Shown piece by piece: positions 36,271 through 49,569 of a DNA stretch of 64,000 bases. The position numbers and the translations under genes were made by a program. Source of the DNA: Anas platyrhynchos (lineage: Eukaryota; Chordata; Aves; Anseriformes; Anatidae); contig NC_092587.1 of the NCBI RefSeq assembly GCF_047663525.1, positions 37,439,001 to 37,503,000 of the forward strand, written 5' to 3'. The stretch's first letter is position 1; each line of letters opens with the position of its first letter. Under the pieces are notes generated by a model. The model did no database searches and was not told the origin of the DNA. It saw nothing but the letters and a program-made list of their open reading frames with translations.

Positions 36271-36290
36271 GATGTGTTTATATGCTCCTT

Positions 36291-37515
36291 AGTGTTTTGT
36301 TTTTTTTTTCTTGTTGATTTTTTTCTTTTAAGTTCTCCTACTTGATTTTCAGACAGCCTCTTAATTCTGTGAAACAACACTGCAGCTTCCTTCTCCCCTG
36401 CCTGGTAGCATGGAGTCACCTCTCACGTTCCTGCTTTTAGAATATTTTGAACTTCAGGGCTCTCTGTCTCTTTCTGCTATATGTGATGGTATCGGAACCA
36501 AGCCTCCCTGGAGGGAGTGGTGGATAATTGGTTACTGCTCTGACTGGTAAACACTCCACAGCATTTAAAAGGAGGGAAAAAAGGTAGATAATTGAAATGG
36601 ATGAGATCTAACAAACAAAGACAATGACAAAATGCTATCTTATGTACATTCTGTATGTAATGAGATGCTATTCTGAAGCTGCACTGGTGTTTCAGTACCA
36701 GAAGTGTATTCACACTTAGCCTGAGCCCAATGGCCGAGCTGGTGTGTCTTGATGTGAAACACAGAAGCACCTCTGCAGTACCAGTGGTACATTTCAAAAA
36801 ACTGTACTTGTGTCAAACATTAATTCTGTTCCTGCATTCTTGCTTTATGGTGTGCAGGAAAAGGTAGATGTTTCCAAAGACCATCTCCTCTGGCTGCTTA
36901 TAAAACTGCTTAAGAAAACTAGTAGCAGCTTAAGTTTCAAAATAAACACAGGAGGTGGTACTGACTTCCCTCTGTAAAGTCTGGTTTGCTGGACAGCCTC
37001 AAGGTGCCTTGAAAATGGTTTGCAACTGACCAGGTAAAAGGAATCAGCTAAAGCTGCACCTGATAGAGTACTGTTAGCGAGGTTTGCTCCTGCTTCCAGC
37101 TTCTGCTGTATGCAGGCCAGGCACAAGCCAAAGAGGGAGGTAAGAGGGCTGTGAAACATGCTTAAAAAAAAACAAATAGCTGAAGTTATTTAGATTGAAA
37201 AATTGTGAATTACGGTTCTGCTCTGTAACAAATCCAGTTTAAAAAAAAGAAAAAGGCAATTGTATAAAGCTGTAGGGGGCTGTCTCTGCATTGCTTTCAA
37301 TAGTTCTATTTTGAACAGTTACTCAGAGCCCTGTGTTACTGCCTTTTGCCTGATGGCACAGGCTATCATCGAGCTCCAGCAGCACGGCCCTTGGGCACTT
37401 ACATACGGTTAATTTATTTCCAGCTTCTTCTCTTCCCCCATGTGTTACCAATCTTATTTCAGCCTCAGTCGGTCTCATTTGTCTGGACAAGAAAGAGCAC
37501 ACTTTAAAATGTCAT
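36291..37515. other. Spacer between the convergent MDM2 and CPM 3' ends
   Basis: About 1.2 kb. It contains short ORFs only and no recognised repeat. Longer CPM transcripts could run into it. Confidence 0.4.
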
Positions 37516-37535
37516 TCTTCATTTACAGCAGTGGC

Positions 37536-37541
37536 TTTATT
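37536..37541 (-). terminator. CPM: CPM polyadenylation signal (minus strand)
   Basis: AATAAA on the minus strand, about 420 bases after the CPM stop codon. A further minus-strand AATAAA occurs near 37411. Confidence 0.45.
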
Positions 37542-37957
37542 ACAAGAAATTAGGATTGAGCTACTTGCTTACAGTTGTGTGGGCACATGAACTGTTCAAC
37601 ACTGAAACAGTTTGAAACAGTGGCAAAACAAGCCAAGCCTTTTTTTTTTTTTAACTCTGGCAAGTTCTTCAAAAGATGTGTAACCACCTGCACCAGAATT
37701 CTACAATTACCTCCATAGACTGTACAGTATTTCTTTAGAGTAAAATATTTACTCCAATTATGTAGAAAAATAGGGTAGGCTATTACAAGTCAAGTAAAAC
37801 ATCTGATTGTCAAGCCAGTAATTTACAAAATACAATAAATGATTATAAATCTGAGAATTAGGTTCATAAAAACATACATTCTTTTACATACACAATTTCT
37901 TGTTTCAAAAGCCACCTTTGTGCAGGAAGACTTTGCCCTGTCACATCATCCCTGACT

Positions 37958-38191
37958 TTATCTGAACAGCAGAATCATGGCGGCCATTAAAACCAAGAGA
38001 TGTAGAGTTGGTTTTACTGCTGCTGAAGAACGTTCAAGCCCTTGGTACAAGGGCACTTTAGGACATGAAGCAGGTCTTGTCCTGATAGAGGCTTCTGAGA
38101 AAGAGAAGTCTTGCTTCAAAGCGTTGAAGTTAGCAGTGTTATCAGGTATTTCCACTGTCTTCAGCATCGACTTAAATCCAGGTACAGTAGC
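37958..38191 (-). CDS. CPM: CPM terminal coding exon
   Basis: Starts [17 protein letters not shown] and ends with a hydrophobic GPI-attachment tail ([15 protein letters not shown]). The acceptor is CTTGTTCCTAG. The small-residue stretch SSAAV before the tail is the likely cleavage region. Confidence 0.92.
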   Translation of the reverse strand, partial: ATVPGFKSMLKTVEIPDNTANFNALKQDFSFSEASIRTRPASCPKVPLYQGLERSSAAVKPTLHLLVLMAAMILLFR

Positions 38192-41100
38192 CTAGGAACA
38201 AGCGTGAAAGATTTCTTGAAGCACCGAGTTCGGCTGTGAAACAATCAGTGTCTAGGCACTTTATTTATACTTTAAATGTGTAGGAAAAGCATTCTAAATA
38301 TAAATTGAGCTACAGCAAGAGAAAAGTTTTTCACATTACAGCAATAAGTCTAAACAAATCTGAGATGGAAACGGTAACAGAACATATGCTTCCCCCAGTT
38401 CACAAGGCCCTTAGCTCATTTTGCTCTATTTGAGTCATTACCTTGCAGTGGCTGAACTGAGTAAATCGCTTAGCACCAAGAGCCACGCAGCCCGGAGGAT
38501 GCGACCTGGTGGGTAGCTAACCGTGTCGGGCAGCAGCACAGCCCTGAGTGAGGTCTGCTTGGTGCGAACAGGACCAAGGAACTACGGGTTGAACAAGCCC
38601 AAGGCTAGCAGCAGAATTAAGTGCTAGGTGTCACAGGGCATTCTCTGCCACAGTAAGGGAATTTCTCTCAGGCGTGTTTTTTCCTTGCCTCTTGTAAGGT
38701 GCTGCCACGGATTGAGGTTGCTCGCCTCTAGGGACCAAACCTCAGCCTGCTGCCTTACTCCTTCAGCCCGCTGCAGCAGGAGGGTGGCGGGGACAGGGGG
38801 CTGAGCACCAGCAGGAGGCCCTCACTGGCTGCTCGTGTCCAAAGAGGTATTACAATTAATAAATTTATTTGTTAATCAGCTCATGAGTCTTTACAGTTCC
38901 TGTATTTGACTAAAGCAGATCCACCTTACTCGGCTATAAGGATTCGGTCTCACTGTGCTCAAGAACTCGATGTAATCAAAAATGATAATTGAGTAAGGCA
39001 GCACACTTACATTGATCACATACTTCCCAGGCAGAAGGAGAAGGAAGTACTCTCCGTGTGCGTTTGTCCTGTATGGGCAGACGTGAGACCTCCCTTGGGC
39101 TTCCACGATCGCATTGGGAATAGGATTTCCATTCCTATCGGTAACCTGGCCTTTGACTCCTGTGAAAAAGGGAGAGGAGAGAAAGATCACAGTGCGTGCT
39201 TGTGACGAGCCTCCTTGACTGGCTGAGTTGGACTATTCGTTTCTGAAATTCAACAGCTATTTCAATGATTTCAAGTACATTTAATAATATCACTAGTACT
39301 TACAGCTAACCGAAGAGAAGCAAAATAGAAAATCCTTTCTGTTGTTAGCAGCTTCCCCTCACGTTAGCTTAGAAAGCACCATTCTAATCTCTGCTTCTGA
39401 GCTTCACTTGCTAAAAGCATCATACCTACTTACTGTACGTGTCTTGCTGAAGGGCTCACATTTTCAGTAGCGCGTGTGTTCTTTGTGTGTGTGTGTTTGT
39501 TAAATAGCCCAGCCTCTTATCTAGCACTTCCAAATGGCAGAATAACAGTGTCTGCTTCTGGAGCAGTTCCCCTTAATTCTCACAAACCACCTTAAAGGCA
39601 GCGCTGTCATTAAGCAAAACAGCCATCAGACATTCAAGGCAATGAAATGCAAGATAAGCAACAGATCCCTTCGAACCCTTGAACCCTCTGCAGAACACCA
39701 CTAATTCACTAAGCACTTCTCTCTTCCAGCTGTGAAGTCCAGACCATGCTTAGGTCTTAAAAATACAAAATCCAAGCAGCAAAGAGCCAGGCACCGTGCC
39801 CACATACACACACGTTTAGAGACCTTGGAGATAAGTGATTGCCCCAGGGCTGCTCAGGAGAGCAGGCTCCCTGGAGGCCAGGGAAGGTGAGATGCCCCAG
39901 GGCCTGTTCTTTGCTCCTGCCCCACACCTGACAATCCCACCTCTAAGTTCTTCTCTCACCCATCCCTAGCCTTGTAGCACTTGCCTTTGAAGTCATTCCT
40001 GGAGCACGTCAGCTCCCAAATTCATGCCGTAGCTCCCCACACAGACCCAGGCTGCTGCAGCCTGCCCACTTTGCCCACTGTCCCTGTCTCAGCTTTAGCT
40101 CCCTTCCCCGGCTGCACACCCACCTAGGTGTACTTGTTTTATGTATTCAACCAGAGCAACTTTGTTGTCTGTCCAGAATTTCTCCAACTGGTCTGCTGGA
40201 GGATATTTACAGCACGACAGCTCCAATGTGATTTCAAAACATTGTCCCCAGACGTAGTTGTAATCTTGCATTCCACCTTAAAAGTAAAATAAAACAAGCC
40301 AGTGTTCAGCTGCAAAGAAGCACCAAGCTCAAGCTGTAAGAAAAATGGAAGTTAAAAATATTGGCACCTGTAAGAAAAGTCAATTAGACAAATTATTCCT
40401 CAATGCCACACTTATATTCACTGCTTCCTGTGGAAAAACAGCTTAATAACTCTCTATATACTTGTAGGGTGTTGTTTTTTAAAGTACAGCAGTGTTTTGG
40501 AAATGATGATTATTGTGGTTGAGGAAGGGTGGGTCTTTGCCTTAAGAACTCAGAAGGCTTTTCAAGCGCTCCCCACTAAACAGAGACATAAATCCAGGGA
40601 TTGGCATGGGGTTCACTAGTCTTGGAGCTGTCCTAAGAGCCTTTTAAAGCTTTGAATTCAGACTGGGAAAGCAACACACGGCATGTACCAGAGTACACAG
40701 GACCCACATTGTATTTGGCTACATGGAAACAGAAATTAAAAAAAATAATAATTCAGCAAAGTTTTTTTGTTTATTTTTAAAAGGATGATACATGAACAGA
40801 ACATTTGCTTCCTTTCTGAAAGGAAAGAGAGGTTTTTGGCCTTGGTGCCAGACTGATGTACCTGAACATAGATGAAAGCTATGTTCCCTTGATACAGGAC
40901 ATAGAAGAAGTCAGTCAAAACTGCAGCAACTGCCTCATTCATTCATGTAGCTGCTGATCAGCAGAGCCCACAAACACCCATGTCCTGCTCCAACAACCTC
41001 TACGAGTGTGTTGGCTTACACAGCTCGCTAGCTGCTTGTATCAGCCCTCTACTCTGGGCAAAATGACAGCCCTTTCATCACCACAGGTGGCAGAAGCAAG

Positions 41101-44100
41101 TGAGAATATCGTATCTGAAGCGGCTGAAATAATATCCCTGCCATTCTTACCCTCCAGCTGGTACCAGGAATACCCATTGGTGATGCCGTCTGGAAAGGTC
41201 TGCCTGCTGTCACACCCGGTCCCTTTGTACATGCTGGCGTGGTTGAAAGAATAGGTCTTTGCCAGGTGAATAAAAACATCATCATCCGGAGACCTGCTGT
41301 AGCCTTTTGATGAGCCAGTAACTGCAGAATAAAGACAGCCATCATGCAATTCTCATTCCTGGTGAAACAGGCAGCGCTATCTTACGTACGGGGTAAGAAT
41401 CTGCCCAATAGCCAGAGCAGGCAGTGAATTTCGATGCCTCATTTTGTCTTTGATGTTTACCAAAGTCTGCCCATCCCAGCTCAAAAGCTGAAAAAACCCT
41501 TGCAGAAAACCTTACAGATGTTGCTTTGGTACAGCTACAATTCCTAAAACAAATCAGCTTTGGGGACAAAGGTTTGTTACCAGCTTACCTGAGTTACCGT
41601 TATCGAACGTGTAGCTGGCAACCAGGGCACCCCCGTGCAAGTTCGCTGAGAGAACAAATGTTTCATTTTTTATCCAGTTCATCACTGCTCGAGTCTCTGG
41701 CTGAATGGTGACGTTGTTGTTCTCAAAGGCATCGGGAAAATTCCTGTTCAGATCCTCTCCATTCTTGTTGTACCTTAGAAAGAGAGAAGACGCTGCCGTT
41801 ACTGTTTGCCTGTAGACACTTCCACACCACCAGCCCCACGGTGCCTGACGCCCATGGCACACCAGTGCCTTTATGGAACAGGCAAAACGACCACTGCAAG
41901 GTTATCTTCTCAAGCATTCAGCAAACGGACTTCAGTATGCGCTCTGTCAGCACCAGGCTTTCCACAGGACACAATAAAACAGCTCTTCTGGCTGTATTTC
42001 AGGTGGAAACAGAGGATGATATTTAATATTCGTATAGGATATACCCACACCTACACATACGTGAACTTATAAATCTAAGTCAGATAAAGATATTGTACTT
42101 CTGTCTTTTTTTTCCACTTGTCTAGGAAGATCAAGGTAACTGCTGGATGGTGATGTCCCTTGTATTCCTGTCACTCTGGACAGACAGTAAAATAAGACAC
42201 AGGATGGATTCTGTGAATTCCACCTGTACGTGAAGGTCCAGCCTGGGCAAACGCCTTCTTCCTTTTTCACTCAGAGAGGTCAGCACAGAGAGTGTAAGAG
42301 AGTATTTTAGTTTCAGCTGTGTTAATTTGTTTAAACTCGGTTAGTTAAATTCTATTTGACAGCAAGGGGATAAAAATTCCTGCCCTCCATAGGAGTCCTA
42401 TCTGTTTGCTGAGGAATACTTTTCGTTCCTGATAAAAAGAAGGGCCTATTCCAGTCACCCAGAGAATTAAGCTTTCTCTACCTAAACTACTTCTTCACTT
42501 GCTCCTGATGTTGCCATGGCCAAAGAAGAGACATGTTTGTGGAAGTCCATTCAACGAGCTCAGACACACCTTGTTCTCAGTAAGAAGGGTTACATAGCTC
42601 TTCAGCTGAAGAAGATCCCTGGGGGTGGACTTTTTGTTTCACCTTTCTTTGTGGTACCCTAGAGGTCTGAACAGGCCATTGTCCTTCTGCTCTCAGTTTG
42701 GGTCTCCTGCCTGGAAGGTTAGCTCATTATATCATTCTGACCAATTTTCTCTCACCACACCACAAATAAACACCAGGCTGACTCACTCTTCCAAAACCCT
42801 GTGCTGTAACAGTGCCTCTTAGAACAGCACAGACCAAAATTATCCCTCACACACCCACTACGCTATTTTCTCCACCAAGTATGATTCAGCCCCTTGGCTA
42901 TCTCCGATTATTACTCCCCACCCATTTCCTTTACCTACTCCCACCCTCCTAAATCAGCCTTACCTTCCTCGTGAGTAATAACAATGAGGCACTTTTGTAG
43001 CTTCAAATCCATCAGGATTCATCGTTGGCATGATGTGAATCCGGGTATTATTGAGTAACTTGGTAATATTTGGGTCACGTCCGTAGCTGGTCACCAGGTA
43101 GTCTATCAAATGGAGCAGGATCTCTCGCCCAACGGTCTGTAAAAGAAGCACAGATTTTATTTTAAGCCTGCTATGGAAGAAAAACAGAACAAAAAAATAA
43201 CAAAAATAGCCCAAACCCACTGCTTTATGCTTAGAGGGTTTTGTTTTGACTGGGTTACGCAGACACACAAGGCGTACAAGAACATTCTGGTCAATACTGT
43301 TTCGTTTCATGCTCTCCCTCTAATTACATTTAAAGCAATTTACGAGATTAAAGGAGTCACTGGAAGGTTTTCACAAGACTTTCAAACCCAGATCAACCAG
43401 AACTACTTGTGTGATGGGAAACCGACTGTGTCAGCTACGCTGCTTAATCCCTGCGTGGATAAGGCAGGGCCTTATCAAAAACCCAAGCTGCGAGGGCTGC
43501 CTGCTGCAGGCCACGTGGCTGGAAGCGCAGCCCAGCACCACCTCGGTGCTGCTGCAGAGTCAGCTCGGGGCTGATGCCCCAGGGACCCTGGGCTCTGCAC
43601 ATAAGCACCCGTACTTGGCAGGGCTGGCGAGGGATGGAAGAAAGGAAATTTGTGTAAGTCGTGAGAGCTGGCAGGACACCTCCCTTTGGCTTGCTAGGTT
43701 AGATCTTAGCCAAAACAGCGATAACTTCCAGCTCCAGTGAGCTGAGAACAATCCTGTCCTGCCCCAGAAACCACCAGCACAGCGTGCTCGCTGGACCAGG
43801 CTTTCCAGGAGCACTCTCACAGCACCATCAAGGGCACTGTGGGGTTCCTAAACCCTGGCTGGGATGGAAACAAACCAAGACTGGCAACTGGACATGCTCT
43901 GCACATGGTTTCTTTCTACTTTTTCTCCAAGAACAGAGCCTGGTAAATCACTGCAGGCTCCAATTCAGAGCTACAGAGCCTCAGTAACTTTTACAATGAG
44001 TCTTGCACCACTAAGGTGGAAAAACTGCAGAGGATTCTCCCCCGCTCCTAAACTGAGAAACACGAGTGACAATATGGGGTGAAACTGGCATCACAGATCA

Positions 44101-47100
44101 ACAACCTCTTGCTTGCAGGCTGGGACAGGGCAAGGTAAAAAGCAGGTGAAATCAGACAGAGGGAAGGGAATATTCCTCCGCCGCTATTTGCTGCACTGAC
44201 AGCTTGTGAAATTTTCACATCAGTGCAATTTAAGCAGCAAATTCCGCTCTGGACATGGAGGCGAACAGGAACATGGAGCTCAGCTGGCAGAAGGTGGCTG
44301 GTATAATACAGCTGGGAGCAAAGCACATCCCGTCAGCTGGCAGCAACTGATGATTGTCCCAGCAGGAGGAGGGGAGGGCGGCAGCGCGAAGCACAGCCCC
44401 ATGGAGCTGCAGATCACACCAGCATCAGGCTTAAACTTACTCTGTGAAATGTAAGAACCTGAACCTGTCTTGTATGGGCAGCTCAGGTGATAGACAGCTT
44501 GGGCAGGACGCAGCAGAGGGAAGAAGGGAACAGGGAGAAGTCAGCCAAATCATGGCCCTGGGCAGGAGAGAGAAAGCCAGCAGGCTCACAAGAAATGAGA
44601 ACGGCCCTACCACAGAGAGAGACTGCAGGCAAGACTGGGCTGCTCTCTGGAGGGAATGGGAAAGGGGATCTGCTCCTGTCCTGGTGTTCTTTGGTGTCTG
44701 GGGCAGGGGGAGCAACTGCAGGGAAAAAGGAGTAGAGAAGCTGGAAAAGGAAGAAAAGGTGGTTGGAAAAGGACAGTGTTCATAAACAGCAGCTGACCGG
44801 TGCTTCACAGATCACATTCTTTGCCCTCCAGAGTGAAGCCCAGACTTATTTACCTATGCAGCATTAAAAACAACTACAAAACAATAAAAAAAGAACCCTA
44901 TTTTATGGGACTCCTTGCATAGCTCTTGCTGTGTCCAAGCACTTAGCCCCATTCAGCTAAGGTCTGTCACAGAGGGCTAGTGCTCTCATCATTTAAAGAA
45001 GCGTGTGTGTTACCACTCGGTTTTGGTAGAGCAACAGGGGGCTGGTTTTGGTCCAGATGACCCCAGATTTCTTGAAAAAGCACTTCTGGAGGTGGTTAAG
45101 GGAAGGGTTTCGTTTCTGAGACAGCAAAGCTCAAGTTTTGACCGAGCCCTCAGAAGGCACCTCCTGCCCAGCAGGCTTCACCCCGCCTACACCTAACACA
45201 CGGGGAGAGCAGACGGAAGACCTTGTGTCTTTGAGGGAACACGACGAGTATTTGGTTTTAATCGCAGCCCTTTCACAGATTAAAAGATTAAGGTCAGCTG
45301 CCACCGTGCCCACACCGGGACGCTCCCCTCCCGCGCCCCTGAGTTGGGCAGGCTCTCACCGCCACGTGGTAGAGGCCTAGTGCCAGGGGGTGACGGGCGG
45401 AGGGGCTCTGCCCATTTCTTTAGAAGATTAAAATTCTTTCCTTAAACGTGGCCTGGTTTTGTTTATTTTTGCAGCTGAACTATGTCGAAAGAAGACCCAA
45501 ATCATCAGGCATGGCCTGTGTCAGAGCAGCCCGGCCTTGCCGGCCTTGGCACAGAGCTGGGGCAGCGCAGGCACCACCTGAGGTGCAGGGGGAGCCCCAA
45601 AATCCTGCCGGCTGTAACACCTCGAATTAGGGGCACCTGAAGCACACCCCCGTCAAGTCTGGGGGATATCAGCTACGAAGGGCAGCCTTAAAGCCACTGC
45701 TTGTGTGAGCACCACCCGGCATGCACCCAGCGCCTTCCAAAGCGGCAGCCCGGCCTACGCTGAGAGGGATCTCAAAGCTTTTTCAGGCACAACAAAATAT
45801 TTCAGCAAATAGGCCGGGTTGCTGGGAACTCTGAAGTTTCTGGTGCCTCTGACCTTCTCTACATCCTGCCAGCTGATATTGAAACCAGGTAGAAAATAGT
45901 TCCCTATGCAGGAAATGCACACGCAGTTCTTCCCCTGTTCTCTTTTCTAGGGTATGCATTTGTAGCCCTGCCACACCTCTATACTTTTTTTTTTATTTAA
46001 AAAAAAGCTCCGACTGTATCAATCAGAAATAAGACTACTCCAGTCCTCAACCACCCAAGCCCTACTAAGCCACCTATCTCTGGAAACCCTTCTGTGGAGA
46101 TGATCGCATCTGTGATGAGATGCAAAACAGGGTACAGCTGCGTTCACCTCGCTCCTGAGATAAGCCAGCAAGATAAGCACAGCCGTTCACGTGGGCTGGT
46201 TCAGGCTCATCACCACACACTCAGCTTCGGGGAGAGAGAGAGGCAAATACTGTTGCACCAAAAAAAGCAGAAGTTATGAGAAGGGGAGGATTTAGGATAA
46301 GGGTAGCATCGGTAATATCATCCTGGAAAAGGGATTGATCTCATGATTGCTCTCACACTAGCTGTAAGGCACCCAAGGGAACAAGCAGAAAGGCACAGGA
46401 AGGTTACGCTATGGACAAGCTTTCCTCCTACAATCTAAGTGGTTTAGGAGCAATCTAATGAAATGCCCTGGCTCGGTTGTGCAGACTGGACTCTGGTCAG
46501 TGGCACTGCTGGTCAGAAGCTGGCCGGTCTGCTCCATGTACAGCCTAAGGGTGCTTGGGGATCTGGGTTTGGTCAGCAAGAAATTGAATGAGCTTTTTCC
46601 CCAAAGAGTGATGTGTGAATATGTACATAGAAGAAGAGCTCTGTCAGTGAGAACACAAGCCTGGGCCAAGAGCAAGCTGCTGCCTAAATCAGAATGAGCT
46701 GGAGCTCATAAATAAAATAAAAACAGGAAAATTCACATCACTACTCCCCTCAGAGAGCAGACTAAAAAATAACCAAACCCTTAAATTTGCTTTGAGCTGC
46801 CTCCACTAAAGCACTGATTCAAACACCGGGACTGCAGCGCTAACGAGCAGGCCCTAGAGCAGCAGGTTCCTCTTCCTCATCTTTAGTGCAAATGTTACCG
46901 CTGTGTCACAGGGCTTTGCATTTCGTGCAGTCTGTCAGTGCTGTTTTGATTAAAGTGCCACAGAGCTGAAAGCAACCGTGCTACCTCTGATTATCAGGCA
47001 GAGTGTGGATTACAAGCAGGACTGCTGGCAATGGTGACCAGCCTCGTTCAGCCACAAAAGCAAGGAGGGAAGTCTACTGATGCATCTGTGGACCTGGGGC

Positions 47101-49569
47101 AAAAGTTCACTATTTACCAATGGCTGTCACAGAACAAAATCATTTAGCCTTGGCTGGTCACGTTTTATGCTATAAAGCAATTAACCTACTCTGAAAACAG
47201 TCTTTCCAGTTCTGATTAGAAAAAAAAGCTCTCTTCCTGGTGTGTTGTGTACTCCTGTTATCTTAATAGAACTGCCCTGCTGGGCAACCCTCCAAATAAC
47301 CTGGGTTTTCTTCCAGCAGCACGTGTGAGCAGCCTGCACATATGCAATTCAGGCTTCTCCGTTTTCTGGTTTTAGGAGCAGTCTGCTGGCTGAAGCGAGG
47401 AAAAGTGCCATCTACACGATCACAGCACGTCAGAAGGGCAGCCTCTCCAATGGCACCAGAGAAGAGAGCTGCTCAGCACGTGGAGAAGTTCTCACTTCTA
47501 TGTGAAGCACCACTGGAGCACAGAAGACACCCATAGATCAGTGAAGCTATAATCCTACAATCTCAGGCTACAGGAGACTGCGGAACACAAGTCGAAGCTT
47601 GTCATCCAATTCATGCAGAGCCTATCTGCTTAATCTATTACAAGGGGAAGCTGAGTCTTTCCCCAGTGACTGGTCCAGGAGTATTTTAGATTATGAGGAA
47701 TAAATATTTAAAGTTCTCCAATGCTTCTCTATATGAGGAATTCATTTCCTGCCATGTGAAATGCTTTTATGGTCAGATAGGAAGAAGTAAAACTGTGTTA
47801 TATCCATATGCAAAAATATATATAAGGCATAGACCAACACGAGGGCCTGAAAAGGAATAGCCTTAATTCCTAAATCTTCCCTAGGTGTGTGCTTGGTCTG
47901 ATGAAGAGGCTAGAACGTGGTTCACTGGAGGGACACGTAGCACAGCACCTAGTGCTACAGCACCACTAGCTCAGGGAACAACCCCTCTCAGACAAACTGG
48001 TCACAATGCCAGTACTTAATCTCGCTTCGTTTGTCGTAGTCGATGCAGAAGTTTTGATCCTAGGCAGCGATCCAGGTTGCCTAACCCCAGGAACATGCAA
48101 ACACTGCGTGCCCCTGTGTTCAAAGCTCCTTGTGCACATCCAGCTGGGCGGTGACGGCAGCAGGAGCGCTTCACCGTGGATGTTCTGCCAGGAGGAGCGG
48201 CAGCAGGAACCTGCCCTTCTGCAGTCCAGGACTACTGGATTGGAAGGCCAGGCCACGCTGGACGAGATGGTGTTCTCCCCTCCGACCCCACCAAATTTGG
48301 GTCATATGTAGCCACAGTCTTGAAACTTTCTTCAGCAGTCGGCAGGGACCAGCACGTGCAGCCACGGCTCCTGTAGGCACCCCGCACCACACACAGCACC
48401 CAGGAGCGTGGGCCACGTGGGGCCGTGAGTCAGCTCCCTCCCACACAGAGTTAAATTCCAGAGCAGCCAGGCTCCCAGCAGCACAGCCACTGTCAAACAA
48501 GGTGAAACTGGTCTAACTTGGGGAAAATTCTTGGCACACCGTGTCGCAAGTGCCTGGAGGCGTGCAAGTACTCAGACAGTATTGGTACTAGGGAGAGCTG
48601 GTGATAAGTTGTGCTTTACACAGCATACACTTACTATTCCGCCTGGTTTCATTAATTTGGGGAATTCACAGTCTGGCATCTATGTATTTTGCCTCTTCTC
48701 TGTTGAATTATTTATCCTTTGTACTTAGAGGCTGCATAGAAAGATACTGTGTAGTTTAAATTTATCCTGAATGTGCCTAATAAAAGCAGGCAGAGCTAAG
48801 GAATATGGGAAATAGGAAGCAAGAGAAGATGAGAGGGAAGTGTGAGAAGACGAGAAGGAAGTGTGAAGCTTTGAATATTTCTATTTCAGTCTCATGTACT
48901 GCACCAGCAAAGCTCATAATCACCATTACCTCCTCTATCATTAACAAATGGGCATTCTTTCCTCAGCAAATTAGGCCTGAAATTGCTTTTTCTTTTGTAC
49001 TCAGTGTTACCTTAGGTGAATCTGTGTGTTCCTAGCTTAAGGTTCCTAGGAGAAACTGCCTTTTTAAAAACCACATTTGGTGGTTCACAAGAATTATTAT
49101 TCACTCTTTGGATGGGTTTGAAGTGTTTTATCACTCATATTTCATTTCTAGGTAATAACAACTTACAAGCAAACCATTACAACTGATTCATTGCCAGTAA
49201 AATTAAAGCCTCTGGGTTTATTCTTGTGGAGAACACAAATCTCTCTCTACTTGAGAGGTCTTAGGAGTAGGATTCTTTACTTTGATGGAAGGTCTCTTAA
49301 AACCTTTCAGCCACAAGGGAACTTTTCCTTGAAATTTCTCAAGAAACACACATGTCAGTTCTTCTGTGAGGATACACTTGAATAATAAACAGCACACACC
49401 TGAGAGGAGTTCACCCTAAACCTCTGGCAAGTATATTTGGTATAAATGACATTGCAAAAGTTGAAACCTACCTCATCCCCATGCATATTAGCAACATACT
49501 TGAACTCTGGAATGCCAATCTTATGTTGGGTTGGAAACCTTCCCAGAACAAGAACCCACAGGTCTCTAC
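37958..49569 (-). CDS. CPM: CPM, carboxypeptidase M (first coding exon outside window)
   Basis: GPI-anchored metallocarboxypeptidase (M14, N/E subfamily) that removes C-terminal Arg or Lys from extracellular peptides. Seven exons in transcription order are 49569-49472, 43136-42964, 41773-41589, 41321-41151, 40276-40124, 39159-39011 and 38191-37958 (stop TAA). They give 386 residues with fully consistent phases; the human protein has 443, so only the signal peptide and first ~53 residues are missing. Visible are the zinc ligands in NMHGDE and SANLHGG, the substrate-site segments [17 protein letters not shown] and NGYSWY, the catalytic Glu segment [14 protein letters not shown], a transthyretin-like domain from GVKGQV, and a hydrophobic C-terminal tail ending MAAMILLFR as a GPI signal. 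Potential N-glycosylation sites include NNT, NVT and NET. Convergent with MDM2, as in other vertebrates. Confidence 0.96.
39011..39159 (-). CDS. CPM: CPM exon, transthyretin-like domain
   Basis: Encodes (G)[39 protein letters not shown] and VIN, the beta-sandwich domain typical of N/E carboxypeptidases. The donor is AAT|GTAAGT. Confidence 0.95.
40124..40276 (-). CDS. CPM: CPM exon with the catalytic glutamate
   Basis: [20 protein letters not shown] then [14 protein letters not shown], ending EYIKQVHL. The glutamate in EITLELSC is the general base of the family. Phase 1 on both sides. Confidence 0.95.
41151..41321 (-). CDS. CPM: CPM exon
   Basis: Starts [18 protein letters not shown] and ends [14 protein letters not shown]. 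It contains the conserved NGYSWY substrate-pocket segment. The acceptor is ATTCTGCAG and the donor G|GTAAGA. Confidence 0.94.
41589..41773 (-). CDS. CPM: CPM exon with the zinc-ligand histidine
   Basis: [20 protein letters not shown], then [20 protein letters not shown]. The histidine of NLHGG is the third zinc ligand and DLNRNF carries substrate-binding residues. Confidence 0.95.
42964..43136 (-). CDS. CPM: CPM exon
   Basis: [20 protein letters not shown], then [19 protein letters not shown] and CYYSRG. The acceptor is CTTCTTTTACAG and the donor AG|GTAAGG. Confidence 0.95.
43137..49471 (-). other. CPM: CPM intron (6.3 kb)
   Basis: No additional conserved coding was found. A purine-rich stretch at about 44500-44760 makes long spurious ORFs on both strands. 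A moderately CpG-containing block lies near 45290-45420. Confidence 0.6.
49472..49569 (-). CDS. CPM: CPM exon with zinc motif HxxE
   Basis: (G)[18 protein letters not shown] to [11 protein letters not shown]. His and Glu of HGDE are the first two zinc ligands. It starts in phase 1, so a preceding exon ending in ...K-G(g) is required. Confidence 0.95.

Larger units (their letters stand above)
31577..36290 (+). other. MDM2: MDM2 3' UTR, long
   Basis: From the stop codon to a distal AATAAA at 36265-36270. A proximal AATAAA (31716-31721) would give a 3' UTR of only ~160 bases. Several T-runs and AT-rich stretches occur. The open frame at 34632-34937 (+) has no recognisable similarity. Confidence 0.7.

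Noticed and set aside
44437..44808. Overlapping long ORFs on both strands in a CPM intron
   Set aside because: Purine-rich low-complexity strand asymmetry suppresses stop codons. No conservation recognised.
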